From Streptomyces sp. NRRL B-24085 (GTDB lineage Bacteria > Actinomycetota > Actinomycetes > Streptomycetales > Streptomycetaceae): 48,956 nucleotides of DNA. Below the pieces are notes generated by a model, which searched no databases, was not told the DNA's origin, and saw only the letters and a program-made list of their open reading frames with translations. The DNA is taken from NCBI RefSeq assembly GCF_001282115.1, contig NZ_LJBR01000082.1, forward strand, positions 1 through 48,956, in the 5' to 3' direction. This document shows, piece after piece, positions 8,398-17,066 of this stretch. The position numbers and the translations under genes were made by a program. How positions within the stretch are numbered: position 1 is the stretch's first letter; each line of letters begins with the position of its first letter.

Positions 8398-9043
8398 TTA
8401 CCCCAGCGCGTGTGCCGCCACCTCCAGGTCCGCCACCAGGCCCCGGTACGCGGCCTCCCTGTCGTCGGCCCGCAGCACGGCCGAGGGGTGCACGGTCGGC
8501 ACCAGCCGCTCCGGCCTGCCGTGGATCTCCTCCTCCAGCACGGTCCCGCGCACCTGGGTGACGCGGAAGGAGGAGCCGAGGAGGGCCTTGCCCGCGGTGG
8601 CGCCGAGCACGACGATCAGCTCCGGCTCGACGAGTGCCAGCTCCTTGGCGAGCCAGGGCCCGCAGGCCGTCATCTCCCGCAGCGTGGGCGACTTGTGGAT
8701 GCGCCGCTTGCGCGGTTCGGCCTGCGTGAACTTGAAGTGCTTCACGGCGTTGGTGACATAGGCGTGCGCGGGATCGATCCCGGCTTCCGCGAGCGCCCGG
8801 TCCAGCAGCTTCCCGGCAGGCCCGACGAACGGCTTCCCCTGCCGGTCCTCCTGATCCCCGGGCTGCTCCCCCACGAGCATCACGCGCGTGGGGGTCGCCG
8901 GTGCCGAAGACGACCTGAGTGGCATCGCGATGAAGCGGGCACCCACGACATGCAGCGGCGGCCCGCCGCAGAGCGGGAAGGCCACCGCGCTCCGGAAGAA
9001 ACGGTTCAGCGGTATAGGCATCCTCGGGTGCCTTCGCAGTCAT
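8398..9043 (-). pseudogene. udgX: UdgX-type uracil-DNA glycosylase, apparently frameshifted
   Basis: The C-terminal part (motif A GEQPGD, then VTNAVKHFKF and the R-loop KRRIH) is diagnostic of UdgX. This enzyme excises uracil from DNA and links covalently to it through the loop histidine. The N-terminal part, with the iron-sulfur cysteines CRGC and the text RDATQVVFGTGDPHA, is in a different frame and starts at ATG 9043. The frames must join at about 8881-8894, where the plus strand has a run of five G (8890-8894) beside a CGCGCG repeat. One extra base or a two-base loss would explain it. If read without the shift, the downstream frame alone gives a 207-residue protein from 9021 whose first residues look artificial. 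This may be a real lesion or a sequencing error. Confidence 0.75.
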
Positions 9044-9107
9044 GCGCCCCGGGTACCCACCCGGGGCGCGGGGAACTGCGCGACCAGCCCCCACGCACCC
9101 GCGGCCG
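9044..9107 (+). repeat. copy A of a Streptomyces-type intergenic repeat with hairpin
   Basis: A perfect 11-bp inverted repeat (9044-9054 with 9059-9069, four-base loop) runs into the core GGGGCGCGGGGAACTGCGCG starting at 9063, followed by a C-rich tail and CCGCGGCCG. The same core recurs at 12200 and 26988 in this window. The element ends four bases before the stop of mqnE. I recall this core as widespread between Streptomyces genes. The hairpin may act as a terminator for mqnE transcripts. Confidence 0.75.
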
Positions 9108-9110
9108 CAA

Positions 9111-10283
9111 TCAGACCCGCATCGGCTGAGGAGACTCCCGACGCCCCGCGTCAGGCCCGTCGTACTCCCGGATCACCTCGTACCGCGTGTTCCGCTCCAC
9201 CGGCCGGAAGCCCGCGTCCCGGATCAGGTCCAGCAGGTCCTCGCGGGTGAGCTTGTTCGGCGTGCCGTAGTTGTCGGCGTCGTGGGTGATCTTGTACTCG
9301 ACGACCGAGCCGTCCATGTCGTCCGCGCCGTGCTGGAGGGCGAGCTGGGCGGTCTGCACACCGTGCATGACCCAGAAGACCTTGACGTGCGGGACGTTGT
9401 CGAACAGCAGGCGGGAGACCGCGAAGGTCTTCAGGGCCTCCGCGCCCGTCGCCATCCGGGTCCGCGCCTGGAGGCGGTTCCTGACCTTGCCGTCCTTCAC
9501 GTCCACGAAGTCGTGCTGGTAGCGCAGCGGGATGAAGACCTGGAAGCCGCCGGTCTCGTCCTGGAGCTCCCGCAGGCGCAGCACGTGGTCCACGCGGTGG
9601 CGGGGCTCCTCGATGTGGCCGTACAGCATGGTGCTCGGGGTCTTCAGACCCTTCTCGTGCGCCAGGCGGTGGATCCGGGACCAGTCCTCCCAGTGCGTGC
9701 GGTGGTCCACGATGTGCTGCCGGACCTCCCAGTCGAAGATCTCGGCGCCGCCGCCGGTGAGGGACTCCAGACCCGCGTCGATCAGCTCGTCGAGGATCTC
9801 GGAGGCCGACAGACCCGAGATCGTCTCGAAGTGGTGGATCTCCGTCGCGGTGAACGCCTTCAGCGAGACACCGGGCAGCGCCGCCTTCAGCTCGCGCAGC
9901 GACCGCGGGTAGTAGCGCCACGGCAGGTTCGGGTGCAGGCCGTTGACGATGTGCAGCTCGGTGAGGTTCTCGCCCTCCATCGCCTTGGCGAGCTTGACCG
10001 CCTCCTCGATGCGCATCGTGTACGCGTCCTTCTCGCCCGGCTTGCGCTGGAAGGAGCAGTAGGCGCAGGACGCCGTGCACACGTTGGTCATGTTGAGGTG
10101 GCGGTTCACGTTGAAGTGGACGACGTCGCCGTTCTTCCGCGTCCGCACCTCGTGCGCGAGGCCGCCGAGCCAGGCCAGGTCGTCCGACTCGTACAGCGCG
10201 ATGCCGTCCTCACGGGTCAGCCGCTCACCGGCCCTGACCTTCTCCTCCAGCTCGCGCTTGAGCCCGACGTCCATGGGGGTCAC
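9111..10283 (-). CDS. mqnE: aminofutalosine synthase (radical SAM)
   Basis: 390-residue radical SAM enzyme of the futalosine route to menaquinone. It adds the adenosyl radical to the chorismate-derived enol ether to give aminofutalosine. The iron-sulfur cysteines C69, C73 and C76 are in CTASCAYC. HIVNGLHPNLPWRYY, GGGAEIF and the STMLYGHIEEPRHRVDH segment are typical of the MqnE/MqnC group, and overall it matches MqnE better. GTG at 10283 has GGAG six bases upstream; ATG 10274 (MDVGLKRE) is the alternative and may be the native start. It lies with UbiX, UbiA and UbiD homologues that act later in the same pathway. Confidence 0.93.
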   Translation of the reverse strand: MTPMDVGLKRELEEKVRAGERLTREDGIALYESDDLAWLGGLAHEVRTRKNGDVVHFNVNRHLNMTNVCTASCAYCSFQRKPGEKDAYTMRIEEAVKLAKAMEGENLTELHIVNGLHPNLPWRYYPRSLRELKAALPGVSLKAFTATEIHHFETISGLSASEILDELIDAGLESLTGGGAEIFDWEVRQHIVDHRTHWEDWSRIHRLAHEKGLKTPSTMLYGHIEEPRHRVDHVLRLRELQDETGGFQVFIPLRYQHDFVDVKDGKVRNRLQARTRMATGAEALKTFAVSRLLFDNVPHVKVFWVMHGVQTAQLALQHGADDMDGSVVEYKITHDADNYGTPNKLTREDLLDLIRDAGFRPVERNTRYEVIREYDGPDAGRRESPQPMRV

Positions 10284-10323
10284 ACCTTTCTCCGACGACT
10301 GCTACAACGGTACGTCCCTGCCA

Positions 10324-10779
10324 CTACGCCTCTTCGGGCAGTTCCCCGACCCGGTTCTCCCACTTCGTGGAGAGCACGATCGTGGTGCGGGTCCGGGAGA
10401 CCCCTTCGGTCCCGGACAGCCGCCGGATGATCTTCTCCAGGCCGTCCACGTCGGGCGCCCGCACCTTCAGCATGTACGAGTCGTCGCCCGCGATGAACCA
10501 GCAGTCCTCGATCTCGGTGAGGTCCCGCAGCCGGCGCGCCACGTCCTCGTGGTCCACCGCGTCGGACAGCGAGATGCCGATCAGCGCGGTGACGCCGAGG
10601 CCGAGCGAGGCGGCGTCCACGGTGGCGCGGTAACCGGTGATGACACCGGCCGCCTCCAGCCGGTTGATGCGGTCGGTGACGCTGGGTCCCGACAGACCGA
10701 CGAGGCGCCCCAGCTCCGCGTAGGAGGCCCGGCCGTTCTCCCTCAGGGCCTGGATGAGCTGCCTGTCCACCGCGTCCAT
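10324..10779 (-). CDS. Lrp/AsnC-family regulator
   Basis: 151-residue regulator. The N-terminal AsnC helix-turn-helix is DRQLIQALRENGRASYAELGRLVGLS with VTDRINRLEAAGVI. The rest is an alpha-beta ligand and oligomerisation (RAM) domain. Length is normal for the family. GGAAGG lies about ten bases upstream of the ATG. It sits 40 bases upstream of mqnE and 67 bases downstream of the UbiX gene, all on one strand, so it could be cotranscribed with menaquinone genes. No ligand or operator can be assigned. Confidence 0.9.
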   Translation of the reverse strand: MDAVDRQLIQALRENGRASYAELGRLVGLSGPSVTDRINRLEAAGVITGYRATVDAASLGLGVTALIGISLSDAVDHEDVARRLRDLTEIEDCWFIAGDDSYMLKVRAPDVDGLEKIIRRLSGTEGVSRTRTTIVLSTKWENRVGELPEEA

Positions 10780-10846
10780 GGGATCGAAGCCTTCCGCTGA
10801 AAAGTGCCTGAAGTGATGAGAGGTACTGCCGGTACTGCCACTTGCC

Positions 10847-11527
10847 CTACTGACCCGATGTGCCGCCGCCCAGTTCGCCCTGCCAGCGCCGGTACAGGTC
10901 GTGCCCGACGCCCGCCGCGTCCAGCACCCGCCCGGCGACGAAGTCCACCAGGTCCTGGATGTGGGTGGCGCCCGCGTAGAAACCCGGCGAGGCCGGGACC
11001 ACGCTCGCGCCGGCGTCGTCGAGTGCGACGAGGTGCCGCAGGGTCTGCCCGTTCAGGGGGGTCTCCCGTACGGCCACGACCAGCGGCCGCCGCTCCTTCA
11101 GCGTGACGCTCGCGGCCCGCTGGAGCAGGTCCTTGGAGAGACCGAGGGCGACTCCGGCGACGCAGGCGGTGGAGGCGGGGACGATCAGCATCCCCTTGCT
11201 CGGGTACGACCCCGAGGACGGCCCCGCGGCCAGGTCCCCGGCGGGCCAGTACCGCACCGCGTCGGTGTCCACGTCGAAGGCCGGCTTGCCGTCGGCTCCC
11301 CGGCACAGCCATTCCCGCAGGTCCTCGCGCCAGTGCGCGTCCCGGAACGAGATCCCCGTCTCGTCGAGGAGGGTGAGCCGCGAGGCACGGGAGACCACCA
11401 GGTCGACGCTCTCTCCGGCGGCGAGCAGCGCACGCAGCACGGACGCGGCATACGGGGTGCCGGAGGCGCCGGACACCCCTACGATCCAAGGCGTACGCCG
11501 CGTCTCTCCTGGCTTGACTGGGTTCAC
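10847..11527 (-). CDS. UbiX-type flavin prenyltransferase
   Basis: 226-residue enzyme making prenylated FMN, the cofactor of UbiD-type decarboxylases. WIVGVSGASGTPYA near residue 15 binds FMN phosphate. SKGMLIVPASTACVAGVALG, RPLVVAVRETPLN and PASPGFY are hallmark UbiX blocks. The frame stays open to 11662, but that would run through the divergent rhomboid start, so GTG 11527 (VNPVKPGETRR) is chosen, with a G-rich run directly upstream. Its client is the UbiD homologue at 13653-15110. In futalosine-pathway work such a gene has been called mqnM. Confidence 0.9.
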   Translation of the reverse strand: MNPVKPGETRRTPWIVGVSGASGTPYAASVLRALLAAGESVDLVVSRASRLTLLDETGISFRDAHWREDLREWLCRGADGKPAFDVDTDAVRYWPAGDLAAGPSSGSYPSKGMLIVPASTACVAGVALGLSKDLLQRAASVTLKERRPLVVAVRETPLNGQTLRHLVALDDAGASVVPASPGFYAGATHIQDLVDFVAGRVLDAAGVGHDLYRRWQGELGGGTSGQ

Positions 11528-11606
11528 ACCCCCGAGCCTATCCGGCGCCACGGGGTGGGAACCGGCCAAGGGGTCGGGGCGTTCCATTGTGGGGATGGGG
11601 GTTGCC

Positions 11607-12200
11607 ATGACGGGCAATGAACTTGAGTGGTCGCGCGGGGACCGGGCGAAGGCCGCGGCCAAGCTGATGGTGGGCTGGGTCGCGCTGCTGTGGCTGCTCG
11701 AAGTGGTGGACGTGGCGAGCGGTCACGCCCTGGACGGCCTCGGCATCACGCCTCGCACGCCGTCCGAGCTGGTCGACGTCGTGCCGGCGGCCTTCATCCA
11801 CTTCGGTTTCGCCCACGTGGCCGCGAACAGCGTCCCGCTGCTGGTCATGGGGTTCCTGGCGGCGCTCGGCGGTATCCGGCGCTTCGCGATGGTCTGCGCG
11901 GCGATCGTCGTGGCCGACGGCCTCGGCGTCTGGCTCATAGCCCCGGCCCACAGCAACACGGCGGGCGCGTCGGGCCTGGTCTTCGGCCTGTTCGGCTACC
12001 TGGTGGTGACGGGCTTCGTGGAGCGCAGGCCGCTGGGCGTCCTGGTGGGGCTCCTGGTCGCTGCGGTCTGGGGCACGTCGATCCTGGTGGGCCTGGCACC
12101 GACCCAGTCGGGCGTGAGCTGGCAGGCACATCTGGTGGGTCTGATGGCGGGGGTGGCGACGGCGTTCGCCTTCGGACGCCGAGGACCTGTACCCACCTAG
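11607..12200 (+). CDS. rhomboid-family intramembrane serine protease
   Basis: 197-residue membrane protein with about six hydrophobic helices. The catalytic serine is S122 in GASGLVFGLFGY and the partner histidine is about H175 in AHLVGLMAG. FIHFGFAHVAANSVPLL is the His/Asn block of the oxyanion hole. The ATG at 11607 has GGGGG five bases before it. It is divergent from the UbiX gene (79-base gap) and convergent with the UbiA gene. Its TAG stop includes the first base of repeat copy B. Substrates are unknown. Confidence 0.9.
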   Translation: MTGNELEWSRGDRAKAAAKLMVGWVALLWLLEVVDVASGHALDGLGITPRTPSELVDVVPAAFIHFGFAHVAANSVPLLVMGFLAALGGIRRFAMVCAAIVVADGLGVWLIAPAHSNTAGASGLVFGLFGYLVVTGFVERRPLGVLVGLLVAAVWGTSILVGLAPTQSGVSWQAHLVGLMAGVATAFAFGRRGPVPT

Positions 12201-12245
12201 GGGCGCGGGGAACTGCGCGAGCAACCCCCACGACCCGCACCCCGC
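12200..12245 (+). repeat. copy B of the intergenic repeat
   Basis: The core GGGGCGCGGGGAACTGCGCG begins on the last base of the rhomboid stop codon and is followed by a CCCCCACGACCCGCA tail like copy A. It fills most of the 65-base gap between the convergent rhomboid and UbiA genes. Unlike copies A and C, it has no upstream inverted arm. Confidence 0.75.
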
Positions 12246-12265
12246 AACGACCCTGCGGACCCGGC

Positions 12266-13189
12266 TCAGACCGTCAGTCCCCGCACCAGCAGGTCCAGCA
12301 GCGCGCACACGAACAGGGCGATCCCGATGAAGCCGTTGACGCTGAAGAACGCCCGGTTCAGGCGGGACAGGTCATGCGGGCGCACGATCGAGTGCTCGTA
12401 CACGAACGCGCCCGCGACGATCATCAGGCCCACCCAGAAGAACCCACCGGCCTCGGTGGCGACGGCGTACCAGACGAGGAGGGCCGTCGTCAGGGCGTGA
12501 CAGACCCGCGCGCCCCGGATCGCCGCCGGGATGCCGAACCGCGCCGGCACCGACATGACCCCGATCTCCCGGTCCGTCTCCACGTCCTGGCAGGCGTAGA
12601 TCAGGTCGAACCCGCCGATCCAGATGCCGACCGCGAGGCCGAGGACGACCGCGTCCCAGGACCAGGACCCGGTGATGGCGAGCCAGCCGCCGATCGGCCC
12701 CATCGCCTGGGCGAGACCGAGGATGGCCTGCGGGAAGTTCGTGAACCGCTTCCCGTACGGGTAGACCACCATCGGGATCACCGCGACGGGCGCCAGGGCC
12801 AGGCACAGCGGGTTCAGCAGCGCCGCCGAGCCGAGGAAGACCACGAGCGCGACCAGCGCCCCGGTCCAGGCGTGCTTCACCGACATCGCCCCGGTGACCA
12901 GTTCGCGCTGGGCGGTCCTGGGGTTCCGCGCGTCGATCTCGCGGTCGATGATCCGGTTGACCGCCATCGCGAAGGTGCGCAGGCCGACCATGCAGATCGT
13001 CACCAGGAGCAGCCGCCCCCAGTGGATGTTCTTGTCCCACTCGTACATCGCGGTCAGCGCGGCGATGTACGCGAAGGGCAGCGCGAAGACCGAGTGCTCG
13101 ATCATCACGAGGCGCAGGAAGCTCTTCACCTTCCCGGCCGGCTGCGGCGCCGGGCCCGGGCCCACGACCCCGTCGGCGGTGGTCATCAT
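12266..13189 (-). CDS. mqnP: UbiA-type prenyltransferase for menaquinone (MqnP-like)
   Basis: 307-residue polytopic membrane enzyme that attaches the polyprenyl tail to the naphthoate precursor. The two aspartate motifs that hold magnesium-diphosphate are both present: NRIIDREIDARN (N78, D82, D86) and DVETDREIG (D202, D206). About eight to nine membrane helices are visible. The start is in ATGATGA; the first ATG (13189) overlaps the stop of the upstream 156-residue gene by four bases, so coupling is likely. Its position among UbiX, UbiD and mqnE fits the futalosine pathway rather than ubiquinone, which streptomycetes lack. Confidence 0.9.
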   Translation of the reverse strand: MMTTADGVVGPGPAPQPAGKVKSFLRLVMIEHSVFALPFAYIAALTAMYEWDKNIHWGRLLLVTICMVGLRTFAMAVNRIIDREIDARNPRTAQRELVTGAMSVKHAWTGALVALVVFLGSAALLNPLCLALAPVAVIPMVVYPYGKRFTNFPQAILGLAQAMGPIGGWLAITGSWSWDAVVLGLAVGIWIGGFDLIYACQDVETDREIGVMSVPARFGIPAAIRGARVCHALTTALLVWYAVATEAGGFFWVGLMIVAGAFVYEHSIVRPHDLSRLNRAFFSVNGFIGIALFVCALLDLLVRGLTV

Positions 13190-13656
13190 GCGAGGCTCCC
13201 GAGGAAGGCGTCGAGGTCGGTCAGGAGTGCGGCGGCGGGCAGCGGGCCCGTCTCCACGGTCAGCGGTGTCGCGGCGTCGTCGGGTGGGGTGACGTGCGCG
13301 GTGAAGGCGTAGCCGTCCGGGCCGGCCGGACGGGCGTCCAGCCGCAGCGCCGCTCCGCCGTCGACCGTGAAGGGACCGTCCGCCGCGACGAGCCCCGCGC
13401 GCAGCCGCTCCGCGAAGTCGGCGGGTTCCGCGTCGCGCACGCCGGGCAGCTCGAAGCCGTCGCCGTCGCCGCCGCGCTCGAAGAGGACCGCCCAGGTGTC
13501 ACCGGCGCCGGCGAGCTCCTCCGGCGTGACGCCCGCCTGTTCGGCGGCCAGCCTGACGCCGGGGTCGGCCGGGTCCAGCGCGGGCCGCACGAGGGCCACG
13601 TAGTCGGTGTCGGTGCCGATGAACAGGGCCGGGCCGCCCACGGCGATGGGGCTCAC
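13186..13656 (-). CDS. uncharacterised protein coupled between UbiA and UbiD genes
   Basis: 156-residue soluble acidic protein that I do not recognise. It begins VSPIAVGGPALFIGTDTDYVALV and is rich in Ala, Asp, Gly and Pro, with no membrane segment, cysteine or obvious catalytic motif. GTG at 13656 has AAGGAG eight bases before it and overlaps the UbiD stop by four bases (GTGA). Its own stop overlaps the UbiA start by four bases (ATGA). Being locked between two menaquinone enzymes, it may be an accessory protein of that step; this is inference from position only. Confidence 0.8.
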   Translation of the reverse strand: MSPIAVGGPALFIGTDTDYVALVRPALDPADPGVRLAAEQAGVTPEELAGAGDTWAVLFERGGDGDGFELPGVRDAEPADFAERLRAGLVAADGPFTVDGGAALRLDARPAGPDGYAFTAHVTPPDDAATPLTVETGPLPAAALLTDLDAFLGSLA

Positions 13657-15110
13657 AGGCCGTACTCCTTCCACCGTCGGTCGACCTTCGCCGCCGTCTC
13701 GGGGTCCGACTCCACCATGTCCGGCCAGCCGCCGTCCCTGGTGTAGCCCTCCTCGGGCCACTTCTTCGTCGCGTCGATGCCCGCCTTGCCACCCCAGAAC
13801 TGCTGGTAGGAGGCGTGGTCGAGGTGGTCGACCGGTCCCTCGACGACCGAGAGGTCCCGGGAGTAGTCCGTGTTGCCCAGCGCCCGCCAGGCGACCTCGT
13901 GCAGATCGTGGACGTCGCAGTCGGCGTCGACGACCACGATCAGCTTGGTCAGCGACATCATGTGTGCCCCCCAGACCGCGTGCATCACCTTCTGTGCGTG
14001 CTTGGGGTACTTCTTGTCGATCGAGACGATCGCGCAGTTGTGGAAGCCGCCCGACTCGGGCAGGTGGTAGTCCACGATGTCCGGGACGATGATCTTCAGC
14101 AGCGGGAGGAAGAAGCGTTCCGTCGCGCGGCCCAGCGGTCCGTCCTCGGTCGGGGGGCGGCCCACAACGATCGACTGGAGCAGCGGCCGCTTCCGCATCG
14201 TCACGCAGTCGATGGTCAGCGCCGGGAACGGCTCCTGCGGGGTGTAGAACCCGGTGTGGTCCCCGAAGGGCCCTTCCGGGAGCATCTCGCCGGGCTCCAG
14301 CCAGCCCTCGATGACCACCTCGGCCTGCGCCGGGACCTGGAGCGGGACCGTCTTGCAGTCCACCATCTCGATCCGCTTGCCCGCGATGAACCCGGCGAAG
14401 AGGTACTCGTCGATGTCGCCGGGGAGCGGGGCCGTGGAGGCGTAGGTGACGGCGGGCGGGCAGCCGAAGGCGATGGCGACGGGGAGGCGCTCACCGCGCC
14501 GGGCGGCGACCTGGTAGTGGTTGCGGCTGTCCTTGTGGATCTGCCAGTGCATGCCGATCGTGCGCTTGTCGTGGCGCTGGAGGCGGTACAGACCGAGGTT
14601 GCGGATCCCGGTCTCCGGGTCCTTGGTGTGGGTCAGTCCCAGGTTGAAGAAGGACCCGCCGTCCTTGGGCCAGGTGAACAGCGCGGGCAGCCGGTCGAGG
14701 TCCACGTCGTCGCCGGTGAGGACGACCTCCTGCACCGGGGCGTCGCCGGACTTCACCTTCTTCGGCGGGACGTGGGTCATCGCGCCGAGCTTGCCGAAGG
14801 CCTCGCGCACCCCGACGAAGCCCTGCGGGAGTTCGGGGCGCAGCAGCCCGCCGATCTTGTCGGAGATGTCGCCGTACGACTTCAGGCCGAGGGCCTTGAG
14901 GAGCCGGCGGTCGGTCCCGAAGACGTTCATGGCGAGCGGCATGGCCGACCCGCGGACGTTCTCGAAGAGCAGCGCGGGGCCGCCCGCCTTCTGCACGCGG
15001 TCGACGATCTCCCCGACCTCCAGATACGGGTCGACCTCGGCCTTGATCCGCTTGAGGTCTCCCTCGCGTTCCAGTGCCCTGAGCAGGGAGCGAAGATCGT
15101 CGTAAGCCAT
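13653..15110 (-). CDS. UbiD-type prenylated-FMN decarboxylase (menaquinone, MqnL-like)
   Basis: 485-residue decarboxylase of the UbiD family, normal length. Recognisable blocks are FFNLGLTHTKDPETGIRNLG, YRLQRHDKRTIGMHW, AFGCPPAVTYAS and EGPFGDHTGFYTP. The last holds part of the acidic catalytic set, and IVVDADCDVHD follows near the end. In the futalosine pathway a UbiD homologue (called MqnL in published work) removes the carboxyl group of the naphthoate, using cofactor made by the UbiX homologue at 10847-11527. It is first in a tightly overlapping run UbiD, unknown protein, UbiA. Confidence 0.92.
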   Translation of the reverse strand: MAYDDLRSLLRALEREGDLKRIKAEVDPYLEVGEIVDRVQKAGGPALLFENVRGSAMPLAMNVFGTDRRLLKALGLKSYGDISDKIGGLLRPELPQGFVGVREAFGKLGAMTHVPPKKVKSGDAPVQEVVLTGDDVDLDRLPALFTWPKDGGSFFNLGLTHTKDPETGIRNLGLYRLQRHDKRTIGMHWQIHKDSRNHYQVAARRGERLPVAIAFGCPPAVTYASTAPLPGDIDEYLFAGFIAGKRIEMVDCKTVPLQVPAQAEVVIEGWLEPGEMLPEGPFGDHTGFYTPQEPFPALTIDCVTMRKRPLLQSIVVGRPPTEDGPLGRATERFFLPLLKIIVPDIVDYHLPESGGFHNCAIVSIDKKYPKHAQKVMHAVWGAHMMSLTKLIVVVDADCDVHDLHEVAWRALGNTDYSRDLSVVEGPVDHLDHASYQQFWGGKAGIDATKKWPEEGYTRDGGWPDMVESDPETAAKVDRRWKEYGL

Positions 15111-15197
15111 GGGGTCCAGTATCCCCGAGCCGCTACCCTGACCCCGTCAGGGGCCCGTCACAGGCTCCACACACCGTTCCCTGGGGGGCCCAAGCAC

Positions 15198-15587
15198 ATG
15201 TTCCGGCTGCTGATGTACCTGATCCCGCTGGCGCTGACGATCTACGCGTTCATCGACTGCCTCAACACTCCCGAGGACGAGGCGAAGCACCTTCCCAAGA
15301 TCGCCTGGGTCTTCATCATCCTGCTGTTCTGGATCGTCGGCCCGATCGCCTGGCTCGCCGCGGGCAAGCTGCGCACCCCGCCGGCCAACGGCCGCACCCC
15401 CTCCGAGTGGCACCGCAACCACCGCATGGAGTACGTCGCCCCGGACGACAACCCCGAGTTCCTGAACTCCCTCAAGGCCGACAACAAGAAGGACGAGGCC
15501 CTGCTGAAGGACTGGGAGGCGGACCTGCGCCGCCGCGAGGAGGAGCTGAAGCGCCGGGAGGCCGGCGAGGAGCCGAAGGGCGACTGA
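15198..15587 (+). CDS. PLDc_N-domain small membrane protein
   Basis: 129-residue protein with two membrane helices (residues about 3-20 and 34-55) in the pattern of the phospholipase D N-terminal domain family (MFRLLMYLIPLALTIYAFIDC, then WVFIILLFWIVGPIAW). A soluble tail with a charged coiled-coil-like end (ADLRRREEELKRREAGEE) follows. There is no catalytic domain. Function is unknown. A run of six G lies about nine bases upstream of the ATG. It is divergent from the UbiD gene. Confidence 0.85.
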   Translation: MFRLLMYLIPLALTIYAFIDCLNTPEDEAKHLPKIAWVFIILLFWIVGPIAWLAAGKLRTPPANGRTPSEWHRNHRMEYVAPDDNPEFLNSLKADNKKDEALLKDWEADLRRREEELKRREAGEEPKGD

Positions 15588-15668
15588 CAGGCTGTACGCC
15601 GGCGAGGGCCCCGGAGCGGACATCGCGCCCCTGGGCGGAGGCGGGCGGGGGCCGGACACTTACCTCGC

Positions 15669-17060
15669 ATGACGACAGCTCCCGCCGACTCCCCCGGCAC
15701 CCTCGCTCCCGCATACGGTGACAAGGTCATCGCCGTCGAGGCGGCGGGCTCGGAACCCGTCCCCGAGTCCGAACGGCACGGCGGCCCGCTCCAGTTGCTG
15801 TGGACCTGGGCCTCCCCGAACATCGAGTTCGCCACGGTCTTCATCGGGGTGATCGCGGTCCTCTTCTTCGGCCTGAGCTTCTGGCAGGCCACGGCCGCCA
15901 TCGTGCTCGGCACCGCCCTCGGCGCGCTCACCCAGGGCATCCTGTCCCTGGACGGGCCCCGGTTCGGGGTGCCGCAGATGGTGATCGGCCGCCTCTCCTT
16001 CGGGTACCGCGGCAACATCCTGCCCGCCGCGGCCAACGGCCTGGTCGCGGGCGTCGGCTGGTTCGCGGTGAACAGCGTCAGCGCGGCCTACGCGCTCAAC
16101 ACCCTCACCGGGCTGCGGCCGCTGCCCTCCCTCCTCCTCGTGGTGGCCGCCGAGATCCTGATCGGCTTCATCGGCCACAACTTCGTCCACATCTTCGAGA
16201 AGTACGCCTTCCCCGTCCTCGCGGTGATCTTCCTGCTGGCCGGGGTGTGGACCTTCAAGGACGCCGACCTCGGCGGGGGCGGCACGGGCGGCGGCATCGG
16301 CGGGTTCCTGCTCGCGTTCAGCGCGGCCTGGGGATACGCGGCGGGCTGGAACCCGTACGCCTCGGACTACTCGCGCTATCTCCCCCGTACGGCGAACAGG
16401 GCCAGGACGGTTCTGTGTCCGGCGCTCGGCCTGTTCCTGTCGGTCACCGTGGTGGCGGTGACCGGCGCGGCCTCGGCGACCATCGCGGCCCCGGAGGGCG
16501 CCACCCCGACGGCCGCCTTCACCGGCCATCTCCCCGGCTGGCTGGGTGACCTGGTCCTGCTCGCGATCATCCTGGGCGCGGTCTCCGCCAACGCCCTCAA
16601 CGTGTACTCCGGCGCGATCTCGATCGCCTCCTTCGGCCTTGACCTGCCCGCCTGGCTGAGCCGGAGCGTGCTGGTCGTGGTGTCCGGGATCGCCGGTACG
16701 GCGGCGGCCTGGGCCTCGCTCTCCGACGCGGGGGCGGCCTACGAGGCGTTCCTGCTGGTGATCGCGTACTGGGTGGCGCCGTGGCTGGGCGTGGTCCTGG
16801 TGGAGCGGTGGCTGCGGGCCCGGGTGCCCCAGGAGCGGTCGGCGACCCGCCTCGCCGACCGCTCCTTCACCAACCGGCCCGGCCTCGCGGCCCTGTTGAC
16901 GGGCGTAGCCGTGTCCGTCCCCCTCTTCTCCAACCAGGAGGACTACGTCGGCTACGTGCCGGAGCACTGGCCGTCGTTCGGGGACATCACCCCCGTGGTC
17001 GGCTTCACGGTGAGCGCGCTGCTGTACGCGGTGCTGCGGAGGCGGTTCCCGGCGCGGTGA
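15669..17060 (+). CDS. NCS1-family nucleobase permease (cytosine/purine type)
   Basis: 463-residue membrane protein with about twelve helices. The NCS1 signature is seen in WASPNIEFATVFIGV, DGPRFGVPQMVIGRLSFGYRGN, GYAAGWNPYASDYSRYLP and NALNVYSGAISI. These transporters import cytosine, purines, allantoin or related compounds with a cation. It is convergent with the oxygenase-deaminase pair and one gene away from pucR. The local unit therefore looks like uptake plus processing of a pyrimidine such as cytosine. The exact substrate is not readable. Confidence 0.9.
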   Translation: MTTAPADSPGTLAPAYGDKVIAVEAAGSEPVPESERHGGPLQLLWTWASPNIEFATVFIGVIAVLFFGLSFWQATAAIVLGTALGALTQGILSLDGPRFGVPQMVIGRLSFGYRGNILPAAANGLVAGVGWFAVNSVSAAYALNTLTGLRPLPSLLLVVAAEILIGFIGHNFVHIFEKYAFPVLAVIFLLAGVWTFKDADLGGGGTGGGIGGFLLAFSAAWGYAAGWNPYASDYSRYLPRTANRARTVLCPALGLFLSVTVVAVTGAASATIAAPEGATPTAAFTGHLPGWLGDLVLLAIILGAVSANALNVYSGAISIASFGLDLPAWLSRSVLVVVSGIAGTAAAWASLSDAGAAYEAFLLVIAYWVAPWLGVVLVERWLRARVPQERSATRLADRSFTNRPGLAALLTGVAVSVPLFSNQEDYVGYVPEHWPSFGDITPVVGFTVSALLYAVLRRRFPAR

Positions 17061-17066
17061 CGGCTC

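Noticed and set aside
11528..11662. N-terminal extension of the UbiX protein
   Set aside because: It would cross the divergent promoter and start of the rhomboid gene and lacks family similarity.
13815..15197. Plus-strand frame opposite the UbiD gene, in frame with the PLDc_N protein
   Set aside because: Low-complexity shadow of a strong gene. The real start is ATG 15198 with a G-rich ribosome site.
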